Assembly: GCF_023630705.1 (NCBI RefSeq)
Contig: NZ_JALQEM010000018.1
Location: 248,001 to 312,000 of the forward strand
DNA length: 64,000 bases
From: Caballeronia sp. GAFFF1
GTDB lineage: Bacteria > Pseudomonadota > Gammaproteobacteria > Burkholderiales > Burkholderiaceae
Reading direction: 5' to 3'
The notes below the pieces were generated by a model. That model had not been told where the DNA came from. It ran no database searches and saw only the letters and a list, made by a program, of their open reading frames with translations. The position numbers and the translations under genes are program-made. This document shows positions 48,818 through 58,175 of the stretch, piece after piece. Numbering within the stretch: the stretch's first letter is position 1; every line of letters begins with the position of its first letter.

Positions 48818-49888
48818 TCAGCCGCGAAGCCCCTCCTCGACTTCCAGCAGCGTCCCGCAGCGTTGCGGATCGTAGCCGCCGAGGTGCGCCACGCTATCGC
48901 TGAATGCCGCGCTGCGCAGCACCCCGAGGACGCTCACGAGCCGCGCTTCGGTGAGCCGCGCACGTTCGCAGGCGAAGAAATAGTCCTCGTCGATGACCGG
49001 AATGAAATCGAGCCCGAAGTGCTGCGCCGCCGGTTTGACGCCGAAGCCGAGGTCCGCCATGCCGCTCGCGACGAACGCCGCGATGGCCGAATGCGTCAGT
49101 TCCGTCGACGCGTAACCATTGATCTCGTCCGGATCGACACCCACGCCGCGCAGTGACAGGTCGAGCAGCATGCGCGTGCCCGACCCCGGCTGTCGGTTCA
49201 CGAAACGCACGTCGTTGCGCGCCAGGTCGCGCAAGCCGGTGATCTGCTTCGGATTGCCCTTCGGCAGAAAGAGTCCCTGCGTGCGCCGCGTCAGGCGAAT
49301 CAACTGATGCTTCTTAGGATCGAGATACGGTCGATAGATTTCCGCGCACGTCGAGCGGAACTTGCCGATAGGCAGGTGGAAACCGGCGAGCTCACATTCG
49401 CTGCGCGCGAGCGCCCTCACCGCTTCCGCGCTCTCGCGGTACTTGATGTCCACGGGCACGCGCCGTTCGCCGAGCGCGCGAACGAGCGTGGCGACCGCGT
49501 AGCCGTGCGATGCGTGAATGCGCAGATTCGATACCTCGCCCGCGAGCCGGCGATTCAGTTCGTCGGCGACATCGGTGGCGACTGCCTGCAACGGCGCTTC
49601 GAGGCGGTCGCCGCAAAGTCGCTGCGCGCGCAGAACCGATTCGCCGAGTTCCGACAGCACCGATCCGCGCCCGCGTGATTTCGTGATGAGCGCGCCGCCC
49701 AGCCGCGCCTCGATTTCACGCAGCAGACCCCACGCATGGCGATAGGACAAACCCTTAGCGCTCGCCGCGTTGGCGATGCTGCCCGTGTGCGCCACGAGTT
49801 GCAAAAGCGGGACAACCGCGCTGAGACTGGTTTCCCGGCCATCGGGGTCGCGCAGGATCAGTTCGGCGCGGCATTCGACGTCGACCAT
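48818..49888 (-). CDS. fdsR: ModE/LysR-like regulator of formate dehydrogenase (FdsR)
   Basis: A 356-residue regulator. The N-terminal winged helix (VVPLLQLVAHTGSIANAASAKGLSYRHAWGLLREIEARLGG-type, residues about 22-65) is ModE-like. Residues 115-330 form a periplasmic-binding-protein-like sensor domain (LRIHASHGYAVATLVRAL, PGSGTRMLLDL), as in molybdate or formate sensors. It is divergent from fdsGBAD, which is the arrangement of FdsR in Cupriavidus. I infer that it controls formate dehydrogenase. Confidence 0.85.
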   Translation of the reverse strand: MVDVECRAELILRDPDGRETSLSAVVPLLQLVAHTGSIANAASAKGLSYRHAWGLLREIEARLGGALITKSRGRGSVLSELGESVLRAQRLCGDRLEAPLQAVATDVADELNRRLAGEVSNLRIHASHGYAVATLVRALGERRVPVDIKYRESAEAVRALARSECELAGFHLPIGKFRSTCAEIYRPYLDPKKHQLIRLTRRTQGLFLPKGNPKQITGLRDLARNDVRFVNRQPGSGTRMLLDLSLRGVGVDPDEINGYASTELTHSAIAAFVASGMADLGFGVKPAAQHFGLDFIPVIDEDYFFACERARLTEARLVSVLGVLRSAAFSDSVAHLGGYDPQRCGTLLEVEEGLRG

Positions 49889-49995
49889 ATGTATTGTCCT
49901 TTCCTATTGCCAAGATATATCACGACGCCTATTGTTCTTTCACGGGCTCGGCGCCTCGATTATACGACTGATATATGCACCGATAAAACATATGC
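49886..49995. promoter_or_regulatory. Divergent fdsR/fdsG control region
   Basis: Between the two starts, ATATATCA (49915-49922) and TGATATAT (49969-49976) form an inverted pair 46 bases apart. CATATG occurs at 49886-49891, overlapping the fdsR start, and again near 49988-49993. CCTATTG is repeated near 49903 and 49928. The region is AT-rich for this genome. These are good candidates for FdsR sites; no consensus is confirmed. Confidence 0.5.
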
Positions 49996-50014
49996 CGAGC
50001 CCCGGAGGAGCCCC

Positions 50015-50500
50015 ATGACGCAACCGCAGCTGTCCGCCGCCGAAGCAGAAGAACTCTTGCGCCGTCACGCCGTGCAAGGCGCGACGTTGATGACGATCCT
50101 GCACGCCATCCAGGACGAGACCGGCTTCGTGCCGGCCGAAGTCGTCGCGCCGCTCGCTCGCACGTTATCGCTTTCGCGCGCCGAAGTGCATGGCACGATC
50201 ACCTACTATCATCACTTCCGTTCCGCGCCGCCCGCGCGCGTGACCGTGCAGCTATGCCGCGCGGAAGCGTGCCGCAGCATGGGGACGGAGGCGCTGAAGG
50301 ATCACATCGAAGGGCACACGGGTTGCCGTTTCGATAGCGGCCATGCGGAGGACACGGAACTCGAATCCGTGTATTGCCTCGGCCAGTGCGCGCTCTCGCC
50401 TGCCATGACCATCAACGGCGAGCTTTACGCCAAGGTGACGCCGCAAAAATTCGATCGCCTGTACGACGCGGCCAAGCAAAGCAGCGAGGTGACGGCATGA
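50015..50500 (+). CDS. fdsG: Formate dehydrogenase gamma subunit (NuoE-like)
   Basis: A 161-residue [2Fe-2S] protein of the NuoE/thioredoxin-like type. Cluster ligands are Cys81, Cys86, Cys121 and Cys125 (LCRAEACRSMG and YCLGQCALSP). It is the first gene of the NAD-dependent molybdenum formate dehydrogenase operon and links FdsB to FdsA electron flow. GGAGGAG precedes the ATG. The stop overlaps the fdsB ATG. Confidence 0.95.
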   Translation: MTQPQLSAAEAEELLRRHAVQGATLMTILHAIQDETGFVPAEVVAPLARTLSLSRAEVHGTITYYHHFRSAPPARVTVQLCRAEACRSMGTEALKDHIEGHTGCRFDSGHAEDTELESVYCLGQCALSPAMTINGELYAKVTPQKFDRLYDAAKQSSEVTA

Positions 50501-52053
50501 CGCGCATCTACGTTCCCCGCGACTCGTCGGCGCTCGCGCTCGGCGCCGATCGCATCGCGAAGGCGATTGCGAGCGAAGCAGAACAACGCGGCATCGACGT
50601 GCAGATCGTGCGCAACGGCTCGCGCGGGCTCTTGTATCTGGAACCGCTCGTCGAAGTGGAGACGGCGCAAGGGCGCATCGGCTACGCGAACGTCGAAGAA
50701 GACGAGATCGCCGCGCTTTTCGATGCGGGCTTCCACGAAGGCGGCGCGCACGAGAAGAACGTCGGCGTCGTCGACGAGATCCCGTATCTGAAGAAGCAGC
50801 AGCGGCTGACGTTCGCGCGCATCGGCATCACCGACCCGCTCTCGATCGACGATTACGTGTCGCTCGGCGGCCTGCAAGGTCTGCGCAACGTGCTCGAAAT
50901 GAACCGCGACGCGGTCTGCGAGGCGCTCGTCGATTCCGGCCTGCGCGGGCGCGGCGGCGCGGCGTTTCCGGCCGGCATCAAATGGAAGACGGTGCGCGCG
51001 GCGCTGGCCGATCAGAAGTACATCGTCTGCAACGCGGACGAAGGCGACTCCGGCACGTTCTCGGACCGGCTCGTGATGGAAAGCGATCCGTACATGCTGA
51101 TCGAAGGCATGATCATCGCGGGCGTCGCGACCGGCGCAAGCCAAGGCTATATCTACGTCCGCAGCGAGTATCCGCATTCGATCGAAACGCTCAATCGCGC
51201 GATCGCGAACGCACGCGATGCCGGATGGCTCGGCGCGAGCGTGCTCGGCACGTCGCACGCGTTCGACTTGCACGTGGCCAAGGGCGCGGGCTCATATGTC
51301 TGCGGCGAGGAAACGGCGCTGCTCGAATCGCTCGAAGGCAAGCGCGGCATCGTGCGCGCGAAGCCGCCGGTGCCGGCGCTTACCGGCCTGTACGGCAAGC
51401 CGACCGTCATCAACAACGTCATCACGCTCGCGACCGTGCCGATCATCTTCGCGAAGGGCGCGGCGTTCTATCGCGATTACGGCATGGGCCGCTCGCGCGG
51501 CACGCTGCCGTTCCAGCTTGCGGGCAACGTGATGCAAGGCGGGCTCGTCGAACTCGCGTTCGGAGTGACGCTGCGCGAACTCTTGCGCGATTTCGGCGGC
51601 GGCACGGCCAGCGGCCGGCCCGCGCGCGCGGTGCAAGTGGGCGGGCCGCTCGGCACGTATCTGCCGGAGAGCCAGTGGGACATTCCGCTCGACTACGAAG
51701 AGTACGCGAAGGTCGGCGCGGTGGTCGGCCACGGCGGCCTCGTGGTTCACGACGACACCTCGAATCTCGCCGAACTCGCGCAATACGCGATGCACTTCTG
51801 CGCGATCGAATCGTGCGGCAAGTGCACGCCATGCCGCATCGGTTCGACGCGCGGCGAGGAAGTCATCGCGAAGATTCGGGAAGGCGATACGTCGGTCAAG
51901 CAGATCACGCTTCTGCGCGAACTCTGCGACACGATGATCGGCGGCTCGCTCTGCGCGATGGGCGGCATGACGCCGTTCCCGGTGCTCTCCGCGCTCGATC
52001 ATTTCCCCGAAGACTTCGGCCTGCCCCGCACGCCAGCCCGGAAAGCGGCATAA
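50497..52053 (+). CDS. fdsB: Formate dehydrogenase beta subunit (NuoF-like)
   Basis: A 518-residue diaphorase subunit that reduces NAD with electrons from formate. NADH motif GLRGRGGAAFPAGIKW begins near residue 149; FMN site YVCGEETALLESLEG; [4Fe-4S] ligands in ESCGKCTPCRIG near 438 and SLCAMGG near 484. An N-terminal thioredoxin-like region of about 120 residues has no obvious iron-sulfur cysteines. The ATG overlaps fdsG (ATGA). Confidence 0.95.
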   Translation: MTRIYVPRDSSALALGADRIAKAIASEAEQRGIDVQIVRNGSRGLLYLEPLVEVETAQGRIGYANVEEDEIAALFDAGFHEGGAHEKNVGVVDEIPYLKKQQRLTFARIGITDPLSIDDYVSLGGLQGLRNVLEMNRDAVCEALVDSGLRGRGGAAFPAGIKWKTVRAALADQKYIVCNADEGDSGTFSDRLVMESDPYMLIEGMIIAGVATGASQGYIYVRSEYPHSIETLNRAIANARDAGWLGASVLGTSHAFDLHVAKGAGSYVCGEETALLESLEGKRGIVRAKPPVPALTGLYGKPTVINNVITLATVPIIFAKGAAFYRDYGMGRSRGTLPFQLAGNVMQGGLVELAFGVTLRELLRDFGGGTASGRPARAVQVGGPLGTYLPESQWDIPLDYEEYAKVGAVVGHGGLVVHDDTSNLAELAQYAMHFCAIESCGKCTPCRIGSTRGEEVIAKIREGDTSVKQITLLRELCDTMIGGSLCAMGGMTPFPVLSALDHFPEDFGLPRTPARKAA

Positions 52054-52072
52054 AAGTACGGAGACACAGAAC

Positions 52073-55000
52073 ATGTCCAACACCATCAACGGCTGCGGTT
52101 CGGGCAACTGCGCGTGCAAGAGCGCGGCATCGGTGCAACGCCGCGATCCGTTCGACGAGACCGACTACGGCACGCCGCTGCGCCACGCCGATATCGACGT
52201 GACGCTCGACATCGACGGCCAGTCGGTCACGGTGCCCGCGGGCACGTCCGTGATGCGCGCCGCGATCGAAGCGGGCGTCAACGTGCCGAAGCTCTGCGCC
52301 ACCGATTCGCTGGAGCCGTGGGGCTCGTGTCGCCTGTGCCTCGTCGAAATCGAAGGCAAGCGCGGCTATCCGGCGTCGTGCACGACGCCTGTCGAAGCCG
52401 GCATGAAAGTGCGCACGCAAAGCGACAAGCTGCAATTGCTGCGCCGTAACGTGATGGAGCTCTACATCTCCGATCACCCGCTCGATTGCCTCACCTGCCC
52501 CGCCAACGGCGATTGCGAACTGCAGGACATGGCGGGCGTCGTCGGCCTGCGCGAAGTGCGCTACGGCTACGAAGGCGCGAACCATCTGAAGGACAAGAAG
52601 GACGAGTCGAACCCGTACTTCACCTACGATCCGTCGAAGTGCATCGTCTGCAATCGCTGCGTGCGCGCGTGCGAGGAAACGCAAGGCACGTTCGCGCTGA
52701 CGATCGCCGGACGCGGTTTCGAATCGCGCGTGGCGGCAAGCGAGAACGTGCCGTTCATGGAATCGGAATGCGTGTCGTGCGGCGCGTGCGTGGCTGCATG
52801 CCCGACCGCGACGCTGCAGGAAAAGAGCGTCATCATGCTCGGCCAGGCGGAGCACTCGGTCGTCACGACCTGCGCGTACTGCGGCGTCGGCTGCTCGCTG
52901 AAGGCGGAGATGAAGGGCAACACCGTCGTGCGCATGACGCCGAACAAGAACGGCCAGGCGAACGAAGGCCACGCGTGCGTAAAAGGCCGCTTCGCATGGG
53001 GCTATGCGACGCACAAGGACCGCATCACGAAGCCGATGATCCGCGCGAAGATCACCGATCCGTGGCGCGAAGTGTCGTGGGACGAAGCGATCAGCTATGC
53101 GGCGAGCGAATTCCGCCGCATTCAGGACAAGTACGGACGCGATTCCATCGGCGGTATCACGTCGTCGCGCTGCACCAACGAAGAGACGTATCTCGTGCAG
53201 AAGCTCGTGCGCGCCGCGTTCGGCAACAATAACGTCGATACCTGCGCGCGCGTCTGCCATTCGCCGACGGGCTACGGCCTGAAGGCGACGCTCGGCGAAT
53301 CCGCCGGCACGCAGACGTTCGCGTCCATCGAAAAGTCGGACGTGATCGTGGTGATGGGCGCGAACCCGACCGACGGCCATCCGGTCTTCGCCTCGCGCCT
53401 GAAGCGCCGCGTGCGCGAGGGCGCGACGCTGATCGTGATCGACCCGCGCCGCATCGATATCGTCGATACGCCGCACGTGAAGGCGTCGCATCATCTCGCG
53501 CTGCGGCCGGGAACGAACGTGGCGATGGTCAATGCGCTCGCGCATGTGATCGTCACCGAAGGCTTGCTCGACGAGGCGTTCATCGCGCAACGCTGCGAGC
53601 CGCGCGCGTTCCAGCAATGGCGCGATTTCGTCGCGCTTGAAGAGAATTCGCCCGAGGCGACGGAAGCGGTCACCGGCGTGCCCGCGCAGCAAGTGCGCGA
53701 AGCCGCGCGCATCTACGCGACCGGCGGCAACGCGGCGATCTACTACGGGCTCGGCGTGACCGAGCACGCGCAAGGCTCGACCACCGTGATGGGCATCGCG
53801 AACCTCGCGATGGCGACGGCCAATGTCGGCCGCGAAGGCGTCGGCGTGAATCCGCTGCGCGGCCAGAACAACGTGCAGGGCTCGTGCGACATGGGCTCGT
53901 TCCCGCACGAGTTGCCGGGCTATCGCCATATCGGCGATGCCGCGACGCGCGCGCTCTTCGAAGAAGCATGGAACGTGACGCTGCAACCGGAGCCCGGCCT
54001 GCGCATCCCGAACATGTTCGATGCCGCCACGCACGGCACCTTCATGGGGCTCTATTGCCAGGGCGAAGACATCGTTCAGTCGGACCCGAATACGCAGCAT
54101 GTCGCGGGCGCGCTGTCGGCCATGGAATGCATCGTCGTGCAGGACATCTTCCTGAACGAGACCGCGAAGTACGCCCACGTGCTCTTGCCGGGCTCGACTT
54201 TCCTCGAAAAGGACGGCACCTTCACCAACGCGGAGCGCCGCATTTCGCGCGTGCGCAAGGTGATGCCGCCGCTCGCGGGCTACTCGGACTGGGAAGTGAC
54301 GATCCTGCTTTCCCGCGCGCTCGGCTATGAGATGAACTACACGCATCCGTCCGAAATCATGGACGAGATCGCGCGCCTCACGCCGACCTTCCACGGCGTC
54401 TCGTACGAGAAGCTCGACGAAATGGGCAGCATCCAGTGGCCGTGCAACGAGAAAGCGCCCGACGGCACGCCGACGATGCATATCGACGAGTTCGTGCGCG
54501 GCAAGGGACGCTTCGTCATCACGAAGTTCGTGCCGACGCCGGAGAAGGTCACGCGCAAGTATCCGCTGCTGCTGACGACGGGGCGCATTCTGTCGCAGTA
54601 CAACGTCGGCGCGCAGACGCGGCGCACCGAAAATTCGCGCTGGCACGACGAGGACCGTCTCGAGATTCACCCGCACGACGCCGAGGACCGAGGCATCAAG
54701 ACCGGCGACTGGGTCGGCATCGAGTCGCGCGCCGGGCAGACGGTGCTGCGCGCGAAGATTACCGACCGCATGCAGCCGGGCGTCGTCTATACGACGTTCC
54801 ACTTCCCGGAATCGGGCGCGAACGTCATCACCACCGAGTCGTCCGACTGGGCGACCAATTGCCCGGAATACAAGGTCACGGCGGTACAGGTGATGCCGGT
54901 GGAGCAGCCGTCGCAATGGCAGAAGGACTACTCGCGCTTCAACACGCAGCAGCTCGAACTGCTCAACATGCGCAGTCTCGCGACCACTTCAGGAAAATGA
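52073..55000 (+). CDS. fdsA: Formate dehydrogenase alpha subunit, molybdenum-containing
   Basis: A 975-residue catalytic subunit that oxidises formate to CO2. It has an N-terminal [2Fe-2S] ferredoxin domain (DSLEPWGSCRLC), HPLDCLTCPANGDCEL, a pair of [4Fe-4S] motifs (CIVCNRCVRAC and CVSCGACVAAC), then the [4Fe-4S] motif CAYCGVGC at 267-274, and the bis-MGD catalytic domain. The molybdenum ligand should be Cys395 in ARVCHSPTGYG, where E. coli FdhF has selenocysteine. The C-terminal domain (RILSQYNVGAQTRR) binds the second pterin. It starts 19 bp after fdsB. Confidence 0.97.
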   Translation: MSNTINGCGSGNCACKSAASVQRRDPFDETDYGTPLRHADIDVTLDIDGQSVTVPAGTSVMRAAIEAGVNVPKLCATDSLEPWGSCRLCLVEIEGKRGYPASCTTPVEAGMKVRTQSDKLQLLRRNVMELYISDHPLDCLTCPANGDCELQDMAGVVGLREVRYGYEGANHLKDKKDESNPYFTYDPSKCIVCNRCVRACEETQGTFALTIAGRGFESRVAASENVPFMESECVSCGACVAACPTATLQEKSVIMLGQAEHSVVTTCAYCGVGCSLKAEMKGNTVVRMTPNKNGQANEGHACVKGRFAWGYATHKDRITKPMIRAKITDPWREVSWDEAISYAASEFRRIQDKYGRDSIGGITSSRCTNEETYLVQKLVRAAFGNNNVDTCARVCHSPTGYGLKATLGESAGTQTFASIEKSDVIVVMGANPTDGHPVFASRLKRRVREGATLIVIDPRRIDIVDTPHVKASHHLALRPGTNVAMVNALAHVIVTEGLLDEAFIAQRCEPRAFQQWRDFVALEENSPEATEAVTGVPAQQVREAARIYATGGNAAIYYGLGVTEHAQGSTTVMGIANLAMATANVGREGVGVNPLRGQNNVQGSCDMGSFPHELPGYRHIGDAATRALFEEAWNVTLQPEPGLRIPNMFDAATHGTFMGLYCQGEDIVQSDPNTQHVAGALSAMECIVVQDIFLNETAKYAHVLLPGSTFLEKDGTFTNAERRISRVRKVMPPLAGYSDWEVTILLSRALGYEMNYTHPSEIMDEIARLTPTFHGVSYEKLDEMGSIQWPCNEKAPDGTPTMHIDEFVRGKGRFVITKFVPTPEKVTRKYPLLLTTGRILSQYNVGAQTRRTENSRWHDEDRLEIHPHDAEDRGIKTGDWVGIESRAGQTVLRAKITDRMQPGVVYTTFHFPESGANVITTESSDWATNCPEYKVTAVQVMPVEQPSQWQKDYSRFNTQQLELLNMRSLATTSGK

Positions 55001-55003
55001 CAC

Positions 55004-55249
55004 ATGGACGTGGATAATCTGATCGAGATGGCGAACCGCATCGGCGAGTTTTTCGATTCGATGCCGGATCATGCCGAAGCCGTCGATGGCGTGGCGGATC
55101 ATATCCGCCGCTTCTGGGAACCGCGCATGCGCGTGGCGATTCTGACCGCGCTGGATAACCCGGAAGCAAGCGCCTCGATGGAGCCGATCCTGCGCGAGGC
55201 GCTCACGCTCCACAAGGCGGATCTTCAGCCGAAGGCGGCGACCGCCTGA
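55004..55249 (+). CDS. fdsD: Formate dehydrogenase delta subunit
   Basis: An 81-residue protein, MDVDNLIEMANRIGEFFDSMPD, with HIRRFWEPRMRV in the middle, matching the small FdsD subunit of soluble formate dehydrogenases. It lies only 3 bp after fdsA. In Cupriavidus the order is fdsGBACD; here fdsC is not between fdsA and fdsD. A strong terminator follows. Confidence 0.9.
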   Translation: MDVDNLIEMANRIGEFFDSMPDHAEAVDGVADHIRRFWEPRMRVAILTALDNPEASASMEPILREALTLHKADLQPKAATA

Positions 55250-55291
55250 CACCGCGCTTCGAGACATTCGGGCTCTCTGTAGTGCCCATTG

Positions 55292-55320
55292 CGCCCCGGC
55301 AGCATCGGGGCGTTTTCTTT
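55292..55320 (+). terminator. Terminator of the fds operon
   Basis: CGCCCCG (55292-55298) pairs with CGGGGCG (55306-55312), 7-base loop, then TTTTCTTT. Confidence 0.9.
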
Positions 55321-55324
55321 TGGG

Positions 55325-57067
55325 TCAGTCGTCGGCGTACTCGCCCGCCGCGCGCTTGCCGCTTTCCGGACGCTCGGCGCCGAACCATGTTTCGCAATGA
55401 CGCAAGAGCGCCTGGGTATCCGCCGGCACGCGCCCGCGCGCCGCGATATAGCCGTCCGGCCGCACGAGGTAGAACGCCGGGCGCGTGCGGCCGTATTGAT
55501 CGGTGAGCGATTGCGCGTCGTCGCCGCTCGTATCCGTGATGCGCCAGACGCGCACCGCGTCCGAAAAAATCGCTTCGATGGACTGCACGAGGCCGTCCAT
55601 ATTGCTGTCGCGCATCGCATGCGCCACGGTGATGGTCGCGGGCGCGAGCGCGATGTCGTCATCGCCCGTCGGATTGACGAGCAGGAAGAGCGAAAAGCAG
55701 CCCGGATCGTGCAGATCGTACAGACAGCCGACGCCCGGCAGACGCCCGAGCGGGCCATCGACGACATGCACGCGCGCATCCGGCGCGCGCTCGCCCGCGC
55801 GCGGGCCGCCATCCAGCGCCCGTTCGAGCGTGAGCGGGCTCTTGCGATAGTTGATCGACAGTTCGCTCACCGTGCGGCGCATCGCGTCGCGCAGCGGACC
55901 GATGGCTGCGAGCGCGGGCATCACGTGCTCGCGCATCAGCTTCATCGGGCCGTGTCCGGCTTCCGCCAGTTGCGTGAGCATGCTGGTCTGTCGCAGCACG
56001 TCGCGTTCGATCGGATGCCGCTCTGCGTAGTACGTGTCGAGCAGGCGGTCGGACGCGCCGCCGGCTAGCAGCCGCGCGATCTTCCAGCCGATGTTGAACG
56101 CTTCCTGAATGCCCGTGTTCATGCCCTGCGCGCCGGCCGGGCTGTGGACATGCGCGGCATCGCCCGCGAGGAAGATGCGCTGCACGCGCAGGCGGTCCAC
56201 CATGCGGCTGTTCACGCGAAAATACGCCGACCACGCGAGGTCCGACAGCTTCACGCGATGATGCACGCGCCGTTCGACGAGCGCGCGGCATTCGTCGAGA
56301 TCGGGGCCGCTCTTTTGCGCGTCGGCGGCGGGAGCCGGCTCCTGCGCCGCGTGCGTCGCGAGATCGCCGATCAGACGGGCGCGGCCGCCGCCCATCGGAA
56401 AGAGCGCAGCCAGCCCTTCTTGCGACGCGAAGATGTGAAATTCGTCGTCGGGCCAGTCGACATCGGCCTGAACGTCGGCGAGCAGGAACGTCTGGTCGAA
56501 GGTCTTGCCCTCGAAGCCGATATCGAGCCTGTGCCGCACGATGCTGTGCGCGCCGTCCGCCGCGATCATGTACGACGGGCGCAGCGTTTCTTCGCGCCCG
56601 CCGGGATGCCGCAGCGTCGCCTGAATGCCTGCGGAGCCCTGAGTGAAATCGGTCAGCGTGACGCTGCGCTCGACCTTCACGCCCGATTCGGCGAGATGCT
56701 CGGCGAGCAGCCGCTCAGTCTCCGATTGCGGCAGAAAGAGCAGATACGCATAGCGCGTTTGCAGCGGATCGAAGTCCAGGCGCGCGAGGCGCTGGCCGTT
56801 GGAATAGAGATTGGCGACGCGCGCCCGATGCCCGAGTTCGAGAAACGGCTCCACCGTGCGATGCTGCTCGAAGAGTTCGAGCGTGCGCGCCTGAATGCCG
56901 ATGGCGCGCGAATACGGCAAAGGCTGCGGCGCCTGGTCGATGAGGCGCACGGGAACGTGGGCGCGCGAGAGGCTCATCGCGGCGGCGAGGCCCGTGGGTC
57001 CCGCGCCGACGATCAGCACCGGCGCGACATCGAGCATGTCGTTCTGAGTCGGCTTGCGCGTAAACAT
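55325..57067 (-). CDS. FAD-dependent monooxygenase (aromatic hydroxylase type)
   Basis: A 580-residue flavoprotein of the class A hydroxylase group (MhpA, PheA/TfdB). FAD motif VLIVGAGPTGLAAAMSLSRA near residue 18, the second FAD/NADPH region (MIAADGAHSIVRHRLDIGFEG) and the GD motif FLAGDAAHVHSPAGAQGMNTGIQEAFNIGWK-type are present. The C-terminal 170 residues look thioredoxin-like, as in TfdB. The aromatic substrate is unknown; no ring-cleavage gene is near. Confidence 0.9.
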   Translation of the reverse strand: MFTRKPTQNDMLDVAPVLIVGAGPTGLAAAMSLSRAHVPVRLIDQAPQPLPYSRAIGIQARTLELFEQHRTVEPFLELGHRARVANLYSNGQRLARLDFDPLQTRYAYLLFLPQSETERLLAEHLAESGVKVERSVTLTDFTQGSAGIQATLRHPGGREETLRPSYMIAADGAHSIVRHRLDIGFEGKTFDQTFLLADVQADVDWPDDEFHIFASQEGLAALFPMGGGRARLIGDLATHAAQEPAPAADAQKSGPDLDECRALVERRVHHRVKLSDLAWSAYFRVNSRMVDRLRVQRIFLAGDAAHVHSPAGAQGMNTGIQEAFNIGWKIARLLAGGASDRLLDTYYAERHPIERDVLRQTSMLTQLAEAGHGPMKLMREHVMPALAAIGPLRDAMRRTVSELSINYRKSPLTLERALDGGPRAGERAPDARVHVVDGPLGRLPGVGCLYDLHDPGCFSLFLLVNPTGDDDIALAPATITVAHAMRDSNMDGLVQSIEAIFSDAVRVWRITDTSGDDAQSLTDQYGRTRPAFYLVRPDGYIAARGRVPADTQALLRHCETWFGAERPESGKRAAGEYADD

Positions 57068-57151
57068 GCACGGAACTCCGGCAGGCTTTTGGCGGGTTTT
57101 TGTCTCCGGCTAGTGTACGCCGGGTTGCCTGCGGCGGTTCGCGCCGACGGT

Positions 57152-58150
57152 TCAACGCTGCTGCAAGACGCACTCGGAAGCGCTGTCCGTGACGTCCACC
57201 TGCACGGTGGCGTGATGCATCGCGTGCTCGCGTCGCAACGTGGCCACGACGCCCTGCATGAAGGCATCGCCCGGATGCCCCTGCGGCATGACGAGGTGCA
57301 CGGTCAGCGCGTTTTCCGTCGTCGAGAGCGCCCAGACGTGCAGGTCGTGCACGCCGCGCACGCCGGGCAGCCCCGACAGATAGCCGCGTATGCGCGCCGT
57401 GTCGACCCCGGGCGGCACGGCTGCGAGCGCAAGCTGCATGGCATCCCGGCCGAGTCCCCATGTGCCGTACAGAATGACCGCCACCACGATGATGCTCATC
57501 ACCGGGTCGAGCCAGTTCCAGCCCGTGTAGAGGATGACCAGCCCGCTCACGGCGACAGCGGCGGAGATGGCGGCGTCGGCGGCCATGTGCATGAACGCGC
57601 CACGCACGTTCAGGTCTTCCTTGCTGCCGCGCATGAAAAGCCACGCCGAGAAGCCGTTCACGACGAGCCCGACCATCGCGACGATGAACACGTCCAGCCC
57701 CGCGACGGGCGCCGGGTTCAGGAGGCGCTGAATGGCTTCGAGGATGATCGCGCCGCACGCGAGCAAGAGCAGCGCGGCATTGGCGAGCGAAGCGAGAATC
57801 GACGAGCTGCCGAGTCCGAACGTGTAGCGCGCGCTCGGCCGGCGCGTGCCGAGCCATACCGCGCCCCACGCGAGCAACAGACCGAGCACGTCTGACAGAT
57901 TGTGGCCGGCGTCGGCGAGCAGCGCGGTCGAATGCGCGAGCAGACCGTAGACCGCCTGCACGACGACGATCAGCAGGTTCAGCCCGACCGCGAGCGCGAA
58001 CGTGCGCCCCTGGCCTGCCTGCGGCGCGTGATGGTGATGATGGTGTCCGCCCGGCCCGTGGCTGTGGCCTTCGTGCGCGCCGTGATGATCGTGCGCGTGG
58101 TGATCGTGCTGATCGTGGTGATCGTGTTCGTGATGCGTATGCGTGCTCAT
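57152..58150 (-). CDS. Cation diffusion facilitator, ZitB/CzcD type
   Basis: A 332-residue zinc or cobalt exporter. The N terminus (about 48 residues) is very rich in His and Asp, an intracellular metal chelator. Six membrane segments follow, with the CDF metal-binding pair HxxxD in the fifth (MHMAADAAISAA) and LADAGHNLSDVLG in the second. The C-terminal cytoplasmic ferredoxin-like domain holds VHDLHVWALS. It lies 25 bp downstream of an ArsR-type gene, so both are probably one metal-induced operon. Confidence 0.93.
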   Translation of the reverse strand: MSTHTHHEHDHHDQHDHHAHDHHGAHEGHSHGPGGHHHHHHAPQAGQGRTFALAVGLNLLIVVVQAVYGLLAHSTALLADAGHNLSDVLGLLLAWGAVWLGTRRPSARYTFGLGSSSILASLANAALLLLACGAIILEAIQRLLNPAPVAGLDVFIVAMVGLVVNGFSAWLFMRGSKEDLNVRGAFMHMAADAAISAAVAVSGLVILYTGWNWLDPVMSIIVVAVILYGTWGLGRDAMQLALAAVPPGVDTARIRGYLSGLPGVRGVHDLHVWALSTTENALTVHLVMPQGHPGDAFMQGVVATLRREHAMHHATVQVDVTDSASECVLQQR

Positions 58151-58175
58151 GAGCGTGACGGTGTTCGAGTCGGTG

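Noticed and set aside
42939..48820. An att-site duplicate of the tmRNA 3-prime end marking an island border.
   Set aside because: I looked for a second copy of the acceptor/T-arm sequence in the following gaps and did not find one.
51905..54916. A 1003-codon open frame on the reverse strand, opposite fdsA.
   Set aside because: It is antisense to a clearly recognised gene, is very rich in Arg, His and Ala, and matches no family; it is a GC-bias shadow.
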